This document shows, piece by piece, positions 14,862 through 23,110 of a stretch of DNA of 34,381 bases. Origin of the DNA: Erysipelotrichaceae bacterium (lineage in GTDB: Bacteria; Bacillota_I; Bacilli_A; Erysipelotrichales; Erysipelotrichaceae). The first letter of the stretch is position 1. Each line of letters opens with the position of its first letter. A program made the translations under genes and the position numbers. The stretch is taken from assembly GCA_024681275.1 (NCBI GenBank), contig JAILBD010000140.1:1-34381 (forward strand), given 5' to 3'. The notes under the pieces were generated by a model that did no database searches, had not been told where the DNA came from, and saw nothing but the letters and a program-made list of their open reading frames with translations.

Positions 14862-16139
14862 ATGTATTATAGAGAACTAAGGGAATATATCAGTTCCGGA
14901 AAGATCGATGGGATCGTTTCAAAGATCATCGGTTCTGAAGACGTTGAAAAAGAACTGGAACGCTATCTGAAGCTTCTGGATGATGCCTTCGATCTGTTTG
15001 GTGATGGAGATTATCATTTCGTATCTTCTCCTGGCCGTTCTGAGATCGGCGGCAATCACACCGATCACCAGCATGGCCACGTTGTCGCTGCCGGACTGAA
15101 TATCGACAATCTCGCGGTCATCAAAGGCAATGGCAGCGATCTTGTCAACTATCATGACCGGGCTTTTGCCTTTCAGCAGGTCGATCTTTCAGATCTGAGG
15201 ATGCGCGAGGAAGAGAAGAATTCTTCACAGGCATTGATCAGAGGCATCGCTTCAAGACTGAATGAGCTCGGTTTCAGGATCGGTGGTTTCGATGCTTTAT
15301 GTGAATCCAGGGTCCTTGTTGGATCAGGTATCTCTTCTTCAGCCTGCTTTGAAATGATGGTCGTGGAGATCTTCAACGCCTTATTCAACGAAGATAAAGT
15401 CGATCCTGTCCTGAGGGCCAAGATCGGACAGTATTCGGAAAATGTCTATTTCGGCAAGCCAAGCGGTCTTCTTGATCAGATGGCGATCTCGGTCGGCGGC
15501 TTCGTGACGATCGATTTCAAGGATCCCAAAGATCCGATCATCGAGAGCTTTGATTTCTCCTTCTCTGACTATGGCTACGAACTTATCCTGGTCAACACGA
15601 AGGGAGATCACTCCGATCTTTCTCATGAGTATGCAGCTGTTCCTTTTGAGATAAAGGAAGTCGCAAAAGAACTTGGTGTCGAATATCTCGCCGATTCTTC
15701 CAGAGAAGCCCTTCTCAAAGACTTCGCTTCGATCCGTGAAAAAGTCGCAAATGACAGAGGGATCTTAAGAGCTTTGCACTTCTATAACGAAGATGAAAGG
15801 GCAGTCTTGCAAAGGGAAGCGATCAGAAACAGGGATATCGGCTCTTTATTGAAACTGATGAAAGAATCCGGCCGTTCCTCTTTTGAATATCTGCAGAATG
15901 TCTATCCTGCATCGAGGCCATCTTCTCAGTCTCTGGCGATCGGTCTGGCTCTGGCGGATCTTTACCTGAAGCAAGAGGGTACTTATCGTGTGCATGGCGG
16001 CGGATTCGAAGGGACGATCCAGTGTGTCGTTCCAAAAGAAAAACTTGCCGGTTTCAAAGAACTGATGTATTCGGTCTTTGGGAACGACTGTCTGCTGGAA
16101 GTCAGAGTCAGACCTTTCGGTACAGCTTTGGTGGTATAA
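14862..16139 (+). CDS. galK: galactokinase (GHMP kinase)
   Basis: Phosphorylates galactose to galactose-1-phosphate, the entry step of the Leloir pathway. The 425-residue protein shows the galactokinase signature as PGRSEIGGNHTDHQ (57-70), the ATP-binding GSGISSSA (154-161), catalytic D205 in SGLLDQMA, and HGGGFEGT near residue 375. The signature reads SEIGGNHTDH rather than VNLIGEHTDY; I recall this variant from clostridial and related galactokinases. The N-terminus is about 35 residues longer than in E. coli GalK. No galT or galE is visible in the window. The ribosome-binding site is weak (GTGAG), which fits coupling to the ROK gene four bases upstream. A bidirectional terminator follows. 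Confidence 0.88.
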   Translation: MYYRELREYISSGKIDGIVSKIIGSEDVEKELERYLKLLDDAFDLFGDGDYHFVSSPGRSEIGGNHTDHQHGHVVAAGLNIDNLAVIKGNGSDLVNYHDRAFAFQQVDLSDLRMREEEKNSSQALIRGIASRLNELGFRIGGFDALCESRVLVGSGISSSACFEMMVVEIFNALFNEDKVDPVLRAKIGQYSENVYFGKPSGLLDQMAISVGGFVTIDFKDPKDPIIESFDFSFSDYGYELILVNTKGDHSDLSHEYAAVPFEIKEVAKELGVEYLADSSREALLKDFASIREKVANDRGILRALHFYNEDERAVLQREAIRNRDIGSLLKLMKESGRSSFEYLQNVYPASRPSSQSLAIGLALADLYLKQEGTYRVHGGGFEGTIQCVVPKEKLAGFKELMYSVFGNDCLLEVRVRPFGTALVV

Positions 16140-16174
16140 AAAATGGTTTCCTGCAAGGGAGACCATTTTTCTTT
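16138..16174. terminator. bidirectional terminator between galK and trpZ-like gene
   Basis: AAAAAATGGT (16138-16147) pairs with ACCATTTTT (16162-16170) with an inner TTCC/GGGA pairing. T runs on both strands let it serve the two convergent genes. Confidence 0.8.
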
Positions 16175-16958
16175 ATGCGAGGATCATCCTTTCATCATCG
16201 AGCTCTCTTCTTGACCGTTGTCTGAACAGATCACGGAGATCATCGATACTGAGCTTTTCTTTTTCTTCTTTGCTGAGATCCAGGATGATCTTTCCGTCAT
16301 CCATCATGATCAGACGGTTTCCCATCTGCAAAGCGGTCTGCATGTTGTGTGTGATCATGACACAGGTGATCCTTTTTTCTTCGATGCAGTCTTTCGTCAT
16401 CTTCAGGACCTTATCAGCAGTTTGCGGATCGAGAGCTGCCGTGTGTTCATCAAGAAGCAGAAGCTTCGGCGTTTTGATCGTATTCATGACCAGGGTCAGA
16501 GCCTGACGCATGCCTCCGGACAATACGCCGACTTCCATCTTCAGCTTGTCTTCCAGTCCCATATCGAGTCTGAGCAGTTTTTCTTTGAACATCTTCCTGT
16601 CTTTCTCACTGATCCTGGAAAGCCAGCCGCCGTTTTTCGCGGCCAAAGCCAGATTCTCTTCGATCGTCATATGAGGAGCTGTACCGGCCATCGGATCCTG
16701 GAAGAGATGGCCGATATCATGCGCTCTTTGATGCTGAGGAAGCAAGGTGATATCCTTGCCATCCATGATGATATTTCCTTTTTCGGGAATGATCGCTCCG
16801 GAAAGGCAGTTCAGAAGTGTCGATTTGCCCGATCCGTTGGATCCGATCATGCAGATGAAATCAGAGTCGTTGATGAACAGATCGATATCAGAAAGAGCGA
16901 TCTTCTCGTTGACTGTTCCTTCATTGAAGATCTTTGTCATATTCCTGATCTCAATCAT
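16173..16958 (-). CDS. trpZ: ABC transporter ATPase, TrpZ-like
   Basis: A 261-residue ABC ATPase. Walker A is GSNGSGKST (39-47), signature LSGGM (146-150), and Walker B ends in DEHTAALD (170-177), with His instead of Pro after the catalytic Glu; I recall DEH as usual for ATPases paired with PF04392 binding proteins. The ATG at 16958 overlaps the permease stop (ATGA), so the two are coupled; the upstream open frame (to 17144) lies inside the permease gene and is not coding. With the permease and binding protein it forms an importer; the UGG-specific T-box leader of the operon indicates tryptophan or a tryptophan precursor as the substrate. Confidence 0.85.
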   Translation of the reverse strand: MIEIRNMTKIFNEGTVNEKIALSDIDLFINDSDFICMIGSNGSGKSTLLNCLSGAIIPEKGNIIMDGKDITLLPQHQRAHDIGHLFQDPMAGTAPHMTIEENLALAAKNGGWLSRISEKDRKMFKEKLLRLDMGLEDKLKMEVGVLSGGMRQALTLVMNTIKTPKLLLLDEHTAALDPQTADKVLKMTKDCIEEKRITCVMITHNMQTALQMGNRLIMMDDGKIILDLSKEEKEKLSIDDLRDLFRQRSRRELDDERMILA

Positions 16959-17869
16959 CTTGAAGCACCTCTTCTGATCATGGCTTTTCTTTGCAACATT
17001 GGGATCTGTCGCTTCAGATAAGGCAGGGATATCGTCACGGCGACGATGACTGCCGATACGAATTTCAGCATATAGGCAGGCATATTGAATCTCAAGGCAA
17101 GCGCATAAACACTCCTGAAGATCAGCGAACCAAGTACTGAACAAAGGAGCCTGACGGAAGTCTTCCTGGATCTGCTCAGGATCTTTCCGATCAGAAGGGA
17201 AGCCAGTGCGATCGTGACCATTCCGTTTCCGATATCGATATTGACAGATTTCTGTGACATTGCCAGCAGAGCTCCGGAAAGGGCTGTGAAACTGTTTGAG
17301 ATGGATAAGGCGATGATGGTCGTGATCCTGGCATCGATCGAAGAAGCCTCGACCATGAATGGATTATCTCCGGTCGCTTTGACCGCCAGTCCGGTCCTGG
17401 TCTTCAGAAACCAGTTCAGGAAGCAGGCGACCGCAAGGACAAAAGTAAAGTCGATCAGCAGAAAGATGTACCCTTTCAGAAAAGTGCCCTGAAAGATTTC
17501 TTTAATGATCGTATAGATCGTCTTTGCTTTATTCAGATTCAGCAGCGAAGAATTGCCCATGATGGCAATGTTGACAGAATACAGGGCTGTGTTGACGATG
17601 ATGCCGGATAACAGGGAGTTGATCCCGCAGAAAGTCTGCAGAAAGGATACAGTCAATCCTGAGAGCAGGCCTGATATCATCGCCCCGGCGATCGCCAGAT
17701 ACGGATGCCCGCTTAAAGCGAGCACGGCAGCCGCACATGCTCCAAGCGTGAAGCATCCATCTGTAGAAAGATCACAGACATCAAGTGTCAGATAGCTCAG
17801 GTAAAGGCCAAGCACGGTCAAAGAACCGATGAGAGCCAATTCCAGAGTCGTATATACCAGCGAGATCAT
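16955..17869 (-). CDS. trpY: ABC transporter permease, TrpY-like
   Basis: A 304-residue membrane protein with about eight hydrophobic helices, in the branched-chain-amino-acid/LivH-like permease family that pairs with PF04392 binding proteins. Recognisable segments are YLSYLTLDVCDLSTDGCF near the start, GINSLLSGIIVNTALY, and GLAVKATGDNPFMVEASSID in the cytoplasmic loop that contacts the ATPase. The gene begins eight bases after the binding-protein stop and overlaps the ATPase gene. Ribosome-binding site is weak, suggesting coupled translation. Confidence 0.83.
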   Translation of the reverse strand: MISLVYTTLELALIGSLTVLGLYLSYLTLDVCDLSTDGCFTLGACAAAVLALSGHPYLAIAGAMISGLLSGLTVSFLQTFCGINSLLSGIIVNTALYSVNIAIMGNSSLLNLNKAKTIYTIIKEIFQGTFLKGYIFLLIDFTFVLAVACFLNWFLKTRTGLAVKATGDNPFMVEASSIDARITTIIALSISNSFTALSGALLAMSQKSVNIDIGNGMVTIALASLLIGKILSRSRKTSVRLLCSVLGSLIFRSVYALALRFNMPAYMLKFVSAVIVAVTISLPYLKRQIPMLQRKAMIRRGASR

Positions 17870-17877
17870 GATGAGCT

Positions 17878-18903
17878 TTACTCGAATTCCTCAGCTGTTT
17901 CGATCGTTTGGATCCTGGTGCAGAATGGTCCGAAAACTTCTTTGAGCTGATCGAGGTCGAGACCTAATTGAGAAATGATATCGGAATTGATCGTTGCTGT
18001 GCCATTGTCGAAGGTCCTGACACCATAAGAAGAGATGTCGACATCGTTGAAAAGGACATCGTAGATCATGTCGGCTGTTTCCTGACCAAGCTGGGCGTAA
18101 TCGACGCCAAAGCCGAGGAATGCTCCATTCAGAGCGAAAGAATCCGCACCGGCATAGTGAAGGATGCCTGCATTGGCGATCTCTTCATAGATGGATAGTT
18201 CTGCGGTCATGACTGTATTGTCGGTCGGCGTGAAGATCGCTTCGACACCTTCCGCGATCAGTGCAGAGACCGCAAGTTTGATCTCATCGACATTCGTACC
18301 GGTCTTTTCCACGTATTCGATATTCCTTTCTTCAAGGAAAACTTTAGCTTCTTTGATCGGATTGGTCGAAGCGTCCTGTGAGATGTCATAGAGAAGTCCT
18401 GCTTTTTTGATCTCCGGGTTTTGCGCAACGATGAGTTCCAGGACTGCCTGTGTATTGAGATAATCGGATGTTCCGGATATGTTGTGCCCAGGCATGTCAA
18501 GAGAATCGACCAGCCCGGCAGCCAATGGATCGGATACAGCGGAGAAGATGACAGGGATCTGATTGTCTTCCGTCATCGCCTGCATATCCAGAGCAACAGG
18601 TGTCGCAATACCTACAAGCAGATCCACATCTTTGGAGATGAAATTGGAGATGATCTGGCGCATGACGTTGGCATCCGCGTTCGCGTTGTCATAAAGGATA
18701 TCGATACTGGTACCATTCTGCTGGTTGAGTTCGTCAAGTCTGGTGTTGATGTTGGCGACGATCTGGTTCAGGGAAGCGTCGTCGACGTAGTTGCAGATGC
18801 CGATCTTCAATGTGCTGTTTTCTTTGCTGTTGCCGGCATCAGCTGAGCAGGCGCAAAGTACGAATAAAGATAGAACAAATAATACAGTCAAGATTTTTTT
18901 CAT
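17878..18903 (-). CDS. trpX: ABC transporter substrate-binding lipoprotein, TrpX-like
   Basis: A 341-residue binding protein of the PF04392 (ABC_sub_bind) family. It has a signal peptide and lipobox VLCAC (Cys19), so it is anchored outside the membrane. Family features include VGIATPVALDMQAMT, PVIFSAVSDPLAAGLV and the ligand-site region ISGTSDYLN. In streptococci the homologous operon trpXYZ is controlled by tryptophan and proposed to import it; here the T-box leader with a UGG specifier gives independent support. AAAGGAAA precedes the ATG. Tryptophan specificity rests on the leader, not on binding-site residues. Confidence 0.85.
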   Translation of the reverse strand: MKKILTVLFVLSLFVLCACSADAGNSKENSTLKIGICNYVDDASLNQIVANINTRLDELNQQNGTSIDILYDNANADANVMRQIISNFISKDVDLLVGIATPVALDMQAMTEDNQIPVIFSAVSDPLAAGLVDSLDMPGHNISGTSDYLNTQAVLELIVAQNPEIKKAGLLYDISQDASTNPIKEAKVFLEERNIEYVEKTGTNVDEIKLAVSALIAEGVEAIFTPTDNTVMTAELSIYEEIANAGILHYAGADSFALNGAFLGFGVDYAQLGQETADMIYDVLFNDVDISSYGVRTFDNGTATINSDIISQLGLDLDQLKEVFGPFCTRIQTIETAEEFE

Positions 18904-19002
18904 TTTTTTATTTCCTTTCTTTAAATCAGTTTTCGGTTTTTCTCTATCGATCTAAAGAAAGACGCCATCGTTTGTTCAATTTCATCATTCAACCTCCCGA
19001 AA

Positions 19003-19039
19003 ATATAAAAATCCTGTCCCAAATATGCTGGGACAGGAT
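19003..19039 (-). terminator. regulated terminator of the T-box leader
   Basis: On the minus strand ATCCTGTCCC (19039-19030) pairs with GGGACAGGAT (19020-19011), followed by TTTTATATTT. It is the alternative partner of the T-box antiterminator. Confidence 0.85.
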
Positions 19040-19266
19040 CATATTTATCCTGCGGTGCCACCCGGCTTGATGTACGTCATACATCCACTCATGCATACCA
19101 TCATATGCGGATTCTTTTTACGAAGGATCACTTCGGCGCCCATACTCTTTGCATTTCTGTTTGCCCTTAGGAGTCCATTCGGATCTGTCTTCTTTACCGC
19201 TTTTCACCATGCAGCGGCTCTCTTTGAAAGGGTGCTCAGATCTTACTTACTCTCCCTCATCGGTTT
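19003..19266 (-). ncRNA. T-box riboswitch leader, tryptophan (UGG specifier)
   Basis: Read on the minus strand this is a complete T-box leader. The T-box core GGGTGGCACCGCAGG is at 19063-19049. Stem I opens with GGGAG and the AGTAA bulge; GATCTG pairs with CAGATC, and the specifier strand reads CGAATGGA before CTCC closes the base. The codon in the specifier position is TGG (19177-19175), which matches tRNA-Trp. Stem III (GATGTA/TACATC) directly precedes the antiterminator. A strong terminator hairpin follows. Uncharged tRNA-Trp should favour antitermination and switch on the downstream transporter. The element class is certain; the codon assignment is from pairing done by hand. Confidence 0.92.
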
Positions 19267-19271
19267 ATTCA

Positions 19272-19301
19272 TTTATAAAACGATATCGTCCGAATTGTCA
19301 A
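19272..19301 (-). promoter_or_regulatory. promoter of the T-box/trpXYZ transcript
   Basis: TTGACA (19301-19296) and TATAAA (19277-19272) on the minus strand with an 18-base spacer; the expected start is near 19265. A palindromic TTGAA-N5-TTCAA element lies directly upstream at 19306-19320. Confidence 0.75.
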
Positions 19302-19305
19302 CAAA

Positions 19306-19320
19306 TTGAATCGGTTTCAA
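19306..19320. promoter_or_regulatory. LacI/CcpA-type operator-like palindrome
   Basis: TTGAATCGGTTTCAA: arms TTGAA and TTCAA around TCGGT. It resembles cre (TGWAANCGNTNWCA) but with a spacing one base shorter. It sits between the divergent trpX leader promoter and the mgl promoter, so it could influence either. Confidence 0.35.
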
Positions 19321-19341
19321 AGATTATGTACCAAAAATGAT

Positions 19342-19356
19342 AAATAATCGTTATTT
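19342..19356. promoter_or_regulatory. cre-like palindrome, upstream mgl site
   Basis: AAATAATCGTTATTT, a near-perfect palindrome centred on CG. Its core TAATCGTTA repeats the core of the downstream site at 19386, 41 bases away. Candidate auxiliary operator for CcpA or another LacI-family regulator. Confidence 0.4.
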
Positions 19357-19382
19357 GTGAAATAAAGGTGAAATTAAAATGT

Positions 19383-19410
19383 TTGTAATCGTTTACATTT
19401 GATTTATAAT
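19383..19410 (+). promoter_or_regulatory. mgl operon promoter
   Basis: TTGTAA (19383-19388) and TATAAT (19405-19410) with a 16-base spacer. The leader is about 25 bases and includes a GAGGAGG ribosome-binding site (19431-19437). Confidence 0.7.
19384..19397. promoter_or_regulatory. cre site at the mgl promoter
   Basis: TGTAATCGTTTACA matches the cre consensus TGWAANCGNTNWCA at every fixed position. It overlaps the -35 region (TTGTAA, 19383-19388), a place where bound CcpA would block transcription; ccpA itself is at 4603. Confidence 0.8.
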
Positions 19411-19442
19411 AAGAAGTGGACAATAAGTCCGAGGAGGAAAAA

Positions 19443-20450
19443 ATGAAAAAGCTTTTAAGTGTATTACTGGCTGTCCTCATGGTTTTCGCTCTTGTCGGTT
19501 GCGGTCAGAAGGAAACTCCTGCTGACGGTGGCGAAGCAGCTCCAGAGACAGTCAAGATCGGTGTTGCGATTTATCAGTTTGATGATAACTTCATGACTTT
19601 ATATCGTAATGATATTCAGAAGTACTTTGATGATCTCAACGCACAGGGCGGCACTCAGTACGAAGTCGTCATCGTTGATGGCGCTAACGACGCTGCAACT
19701 CAGACAGAACAGGTCAATACTTTCATCACTCAGGGTGTTGATGGCATGATCGTCAACCTGGTTCAGACTTCTTCCGATGCTTTGGCAAAGGCTGTTGAAG
19801 AATCAGGTATTCCTACAGTCTTCATCAACCGTGAGATCGCTGACTACCAGTATGGCGAGAAGACTTGCTATGTTGGCGCAGATGCAAGAGATTCAGGCAC
19901 ATACCAGGGCCAGATCATTTTTGATCAGGAAAACCATGGCGACCTGAACGGCGATGGTGTTGTCAACTACATCATGATCATGGGCGACCCAGAGAACTCA
20001 GATGCTCAGTTCAGAACTGAATATTCTATCAAGTATCTGACAGAAAATGGCGCAAATGTCAACTGCTTATATCAGGAAACTGGTAACTGGGCACAGGCTC
20101 AGGGCCAGGAACTCGTTGCTACTGAACTGTCAAAAGAAGGCGATGCTATCGAAGTCGTATTCTGCAACAATGATGGTATGGCAATGGGCGCTCTCGAATC
20201 CATCAAGGCTGCTGGCAGAAAAGTTGGCGAAGACATCTACCTCGTAGGTGTTGATGCTATTCCTGAGGCTTGCGAAGCTGTCAAGAACGGTGATATGACT
20301 GGTACAGTTCTTAACGACGACCTCGGCCAGGCAACTGCTGCTTGCGAATCATTATTGAAGATGCTCGGTGGCGAAGTCATTACCAACAAGGTCAACTATG
20401 TTCCTTACGTAATGGTCACTGCTGCAAACGTTGATCAGTATATCAAATAA
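19443..20450 (+). CDS. mglB: galactose/methyl-galactoside ABC substrate-binding lipoprotein
   Basis: A 335-residue periplasmic-type sugar-binding protein, lipid-anchored in this Gram-positive (lipobox LVGC, Cys20). The calcium-binding loop of the galactose-binding protein is present: DLNGDG, with D167, N169 and D171. Other family segments are GANDAATQ, FINREI and CNNDGMAMGALE. Together these point to glucose/galactose rather than ribose binding. The ATG at 19443 follows GAGGAGG; a GTG at 19416 is upstream of the ribosome-binding site and is rejected. It is first in an operon with mglA and mglC and is separated from them by a strong hairpin, a usual way to make more binding protein than transporter. 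Confidence 0.92.
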   Translation: MKKLLSVLLAVLMVFALVGCGQKETPADGGEAAPETVKIGVAIYQFDDNFMTLYRNDIQKYFDDLNAQGGTQYEVVIVDGANDAATQTEQVNTFITQGVDGMIVNLVQTSSDALAKAVEESGIPTVFINREIADYQYGEKTCYVGADARDSGTYQGQIIFDQENHGDLNGDGVVNYIMIMGDPENSDAQFRTEYSIKYLTENGANVNCLYQETGNWAQAQGQELVATELSKEGDAIEVVFCNNDGMAMGALESIKAAGRKVGEDIYLVGVDAIPEACEAVKNGDMTGTVLNDDLGQATAACESLLKMLGGEVITNKVNYVPYVMVTAANVDQYIK

Positions 20451-20468
20451 TCAATAATCGTACGTTTG

Positions 20469-20505
20469 AAGAGTTACATGTCTATACATGTAACTCTTCT
20501 TTATT
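20469..20505 (+). terminator. hairpin between mglB and mglA, partial terminator
   Basis: AAGAGTTACATG (20469-20480) pairs with CATGTAACTCTT (20487-20498), loop TCTATA, followed by a broken T run (CTTTATTATTT). Expected to reduce read-through and to protect the mglB message 3' end. Confidence 0.75.
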
Positions 20506-20523
20506 ATTTGAAGGAGGAAATAT

Positions 20524-22035
20524 ATGTCAGAATATATTCTTGAAATGAAAGATATCTGTAAATCCTTCCCTGGTGTAAAAGCGTTGGATCATGTGTCGCT
20601 GCAACTGAAACCCGGACATGTCCATTCTCTGATGGGTGAAAACGGAGCCGGCAAATCGACTTTGATGAAATGCTTGTTTGGCATATATAAGAAAGACGAA
20701 GGCTCGGTCATATACAACGGCGAAGAAGTGAACATTACCGACCCGTTTGACGCCTTGAACAGGGGTATAGCCATGGTCCATCAGGAACTCATGCCGATCA
20801 GAGACCGTTCTATAGCGGAAAATATCTATTGTGGAAGATATCCGGTAAAGAATTTCGGTCCGATCAAGGTCGTAGACCATAAGAAGATGAATGCAGATGC
20901 ACAATTTCTGCTGGATGATCTTGGTTTAGGCTTTAAAGCTACAGACAAACTTGGTACACTCACAGCTTCACAGATGCAGCTCGTTGAGATCGCTAAGGCT
21001 GTAAGCGCTGATGCAAAGATCATTATTTTGGATGAGCCTACTTCATCGCTGACACTGAGAGAAGTCAACAAACTTTTTGAGATCATCAAAAGACTGACTT
21101 CCAAAGGATGCGGTGTTATTTATATTTCTCATAAAATGGATGAGATCCTGCAGATCTCGGATGAAGTTACGATCATGCGCGATGGTCAATACATTGGCAC
21201 ATGGCCCGCAAGTGAACTGACTACCGATTTTATCATTGCAAAAGAAGTCGGACGTGAACTGAAAGATCTCTATCCGCCAAAAGTCAACACTCCTGGTGAA
21301 ACAATCTTTGAAGTAAAGGACTTTGATTCAATTATTGAAGGTTCATTCAAAGACTGTTCATTCTCGGTAAGAAAGGGTGAGATCTTCGGCGTTGCCGGTC
21401 TGGTAGGCGCACAGAGGACAGAACTGATGGAAGCGATCTACGGAATGCGTGGCATCAGTTCCGGTACAGTGTTCTTCAACGGTCAGACTTTGAAGATCAA
21501 AAACCCGGAAGATGCGATCAGAAACGGCATTGCCCTGATCACGGAAGACCGAAGAGGCAATGGTATCTTCGGTGTCCTTTCGGTAAGTGACAATGTCGCT
21601 GTGGCTTCACTCAATGATTATCTGAAGTATCGCGTGATGCTGGATCATAAAAAGATCAGGGATATCGTTGAAAAATCGATCAATGAACTATCGATAAAGA
21701 CTCCTAGCACCAAAACACTGATCAAGAATCTTTCCGGCGGCAATCAGCAGAAAGTCATCATTTCACGCTGGTTGGCAAAGGAACCTGAGGTTCTGATCAT
21801 GGATGAACCGACCAGAGGTATCGACGTCGGTGCGAAATACGAGATCTATTCCATCATCGGCAGGCTGGCTGCGGAAGGCAAGACGATCATCGTCGTCTCA
21901 TCCGAAATGCCTGAACTGATCGGCATATGTGACAGGATCATGGTCATGTGTGAAGGAAAGATCACCGGCATCGTTGAAGGCGAAGATATGAATCAGGAAA
22001 AGATCATGGAACTCTCTACGACGTTCGTTAGTTAA
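20524..22035 (+). CDS. mglA: galactose/methyl-galactoside import ATP-binding protein
   Basis: A 503-residue ATPase made of two fused ABC domains, typical for sugar importers of the CUT2 class. The first domain has Walker A GENGAGKST (38-46), the degenerate signature LTASQMQ and Walker B ILDEPTSSL. The second has the altered Walker A region GVAGLVGAQRTEL, the signature LSGGNQQK and MDEPTRGIDVG. This asymmetry is normal for the family. The start is supported by AAGGAGG six bases upstream. It energises MglC using sugar delivered by MglB. Confidence 0.93.
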   Translation: MSEYILEMKDICKSFPGVKALDHVSLQLKPGHVHSLMGENGAGKSTLMKCLFGIYKKDEGSVIYNGEEVNITDPFDALNRGIAMVHQELMPIRDRSIAENIYCGRYPVKNFGPIKVVDHKKMNADAQFLLDDLGLGFKATDKLGTLTASQMQLVEIAKAVSADAKIIILDEPTSSLTLREVNKLFEIIKRLTSKGCGVIYISHKMDEILQISDEVTIMRDGQYIGTWPASELTTDFIIAKEVGRELKDLYPPKVNTPGETIFEVKDFDSIIEGSFKDCSFSVRKGEIFGVAGLVGAQRTELMEAIYGMRGISSGTVFFNGQTLKIKNPEDAIRNGIALITEDRRGNGIFGVLSVSDNVAVASLNDYLKYRVMLDHKKIRDIVEKSINELSIKTPSTKTLIKNLSGGNQQKVIISRWLAKEPEVLIMDEPTRGIDVGAKYEIYSIIGRLAAEGKTIIVVSSEMPELIGICDRIMVMCEGKITGIVEGEDMNQEKIMELSTTFVS

Positions 22036-22046
22036 AGGAGAAAAAT

Positions 22047-23060
22047 ATGTCAGAAAAAGTGAATAAAGAAAAGAAATTTGATATCGTTCAGTTTTTAGTC
22101 AATAATGCACTGATCATCCTGATCATTGCTTCAGCGATATTTGTCGGTTTACAGAATCCAAGGTTCTTCTCGATGGCGAACATCAAGAACCTCTTGGCAA
22201 ACACTTCTGTCCGTATGGTCATCGCTTTGGGTATTTCGGGTGTTCTGATCATGAGGAACAACGACCTTTCCGCCGGACGTCAGGTCGGTCTTGCCGGCTG
22301 TATCTGCGCGACTCTTCTGCAGAGGGTCGATTATGCCAGCAAAGTCTACCCAAACCTCACTCCGCCAAACATGTGGCTGGTATGTCTCCTGGTTATGGTT
22401 GGATTCGCGATCACATTTGGCATCATCAACGGACTGGTCGTCACAAAACTTCATGTGCCGGCTTTCATCGGAACATACGGCATGCAGACGATCGTATATG
22501 GTATCGCTTTGATCTTTACAGGCGCGCAGCCTATCGGCGGTCTGATCCCGGAATATACTGACTGGGCTTCCGGTTCTTTCATGAAGATCCAACTGATTCC
22601 GAATCTGGCTATCGTGACCGCTATCGTCATGCTGGTGATGTGGTTCCTTTATAACCATACCCCATATGGCAAGAAGATGTATGCGATCGGCGGAAACCCG
22701 GATGCTGCTGAGGTCTCCGGAATCAACACGACCAAAATGACGATCATCTCCTACATGATCGCTGCGGCACTGTTTGCTTTGGCGGGCTTCATGCTTGCAG
22801 CAAAAGCCGGTGGTACTTCATCGAACTTGGCCGCTGGATATGAACTGTTTGCTATTGCCGGCTGTACGATCGGTGGTGTCTCCGTCAACGGTGGTACTGG
22901 CAAGGTCTCCGGTATCCTGATGGGCGTTCTGGTCTTCGAGATCCTGAAGATCGAGATGACCTTCTTAGGGATCGATACCGCATGGACTTACATCGTTCAG
23001 GGTATCGTTATCGTGGTAGCTATCGCTCTGGATATCAGAAAGTATATTGCTAAGAAATAA
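22047..23060 (+). CDS. mglC: galactose/methyl-galactoside ABC permease
   Basis: A 337-residue CUT2-class permease with about ten hydrophobic helices. It shows the family segments LGISGVLIMRNNDLSAGRQVGLAG near the start, HVPAFIGTYGMQTIVYGIALI, and the cytoplasmic loop GKKMYAIGGNPDAAEVSGINT that meets the ATPase. AAAGGAGA precedes the ATG; the gene is 11 bases after mglA and ends the operon at a 14-bp hairpin. Confidence 0.93.
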   Translation: MSEKVNKEKKFDIVQFLVNNALIILIIASAIFVGLQNPRFFSMANIKNLLANTSVRMVIALGISGVLIMRNNDLSAGRQVGLAGCICATLLQRVDYASKVYPNLTPPNMWLVCLLVMVGFAITFGIINGLVVTKLHVPAFIGTYGMQTIVYGIALIFTGAQPIGGLIPEYTDWASGSFMKIQLIPNLAIVTAIVMLVMWFLYNHTPYGKKMYAIGGNPDAAEVSGINTTKMTIISYMIAAALFALAGFMLAAKAGGTSSNLAAGYELFAIAGCTIGGVSVNGGTGKVSGILMGVLVFEILKIEMTFLGIDTAWTYIVQGIVIVVAIALDIRKYIAKK

Positions 23061-23068
23061 TTGAATCA

Positions 23069-23100
23069 AAAATTGGATTCCCAAACGGGAATCCAATTTT
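23069..23100. terminator. bidirectional terminator after mglC
   Basis: AAAATTGGATTCCC (23069-23082) pairs perfectly with GGGAATCCAATTTT (23087-23100), loop AAAC. It lies between two convergent genes and can serve both. Confidence 0.85.
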
Positions 23101-23110
23101 CATATGTTTC

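Noticed and set aside
16218..17021. 267-codon plus-strand frame opposite the ABC ATPase
   Set aside because: Antisense to a gene with all ABC motifs; the frame contains reversed complements of those motifs and no start signals.
16959..17144. N-terminal extension of the trpZ-like ATPase
   Set aside because: This stretch encodes the permease C-terminus in another frame. The ATG at 16958 overlaps the permease stop as ATGA and begins with a normal ABC-ATPase start.
19049..19063. tRNA-like GC-rich patch (CGGTGCCACCCGG)
   Set aside because: It is the reverse complement of the T-box core, not a tRNA; no cloverleaf with T-loop GTTCRA could be built around it.
19025..19309. Short plus-strand frames in the trpX-mgl gap
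   Set aside because: They run antisense to the T-box leader, whose conserved core, stems and terminator explain the sequence.
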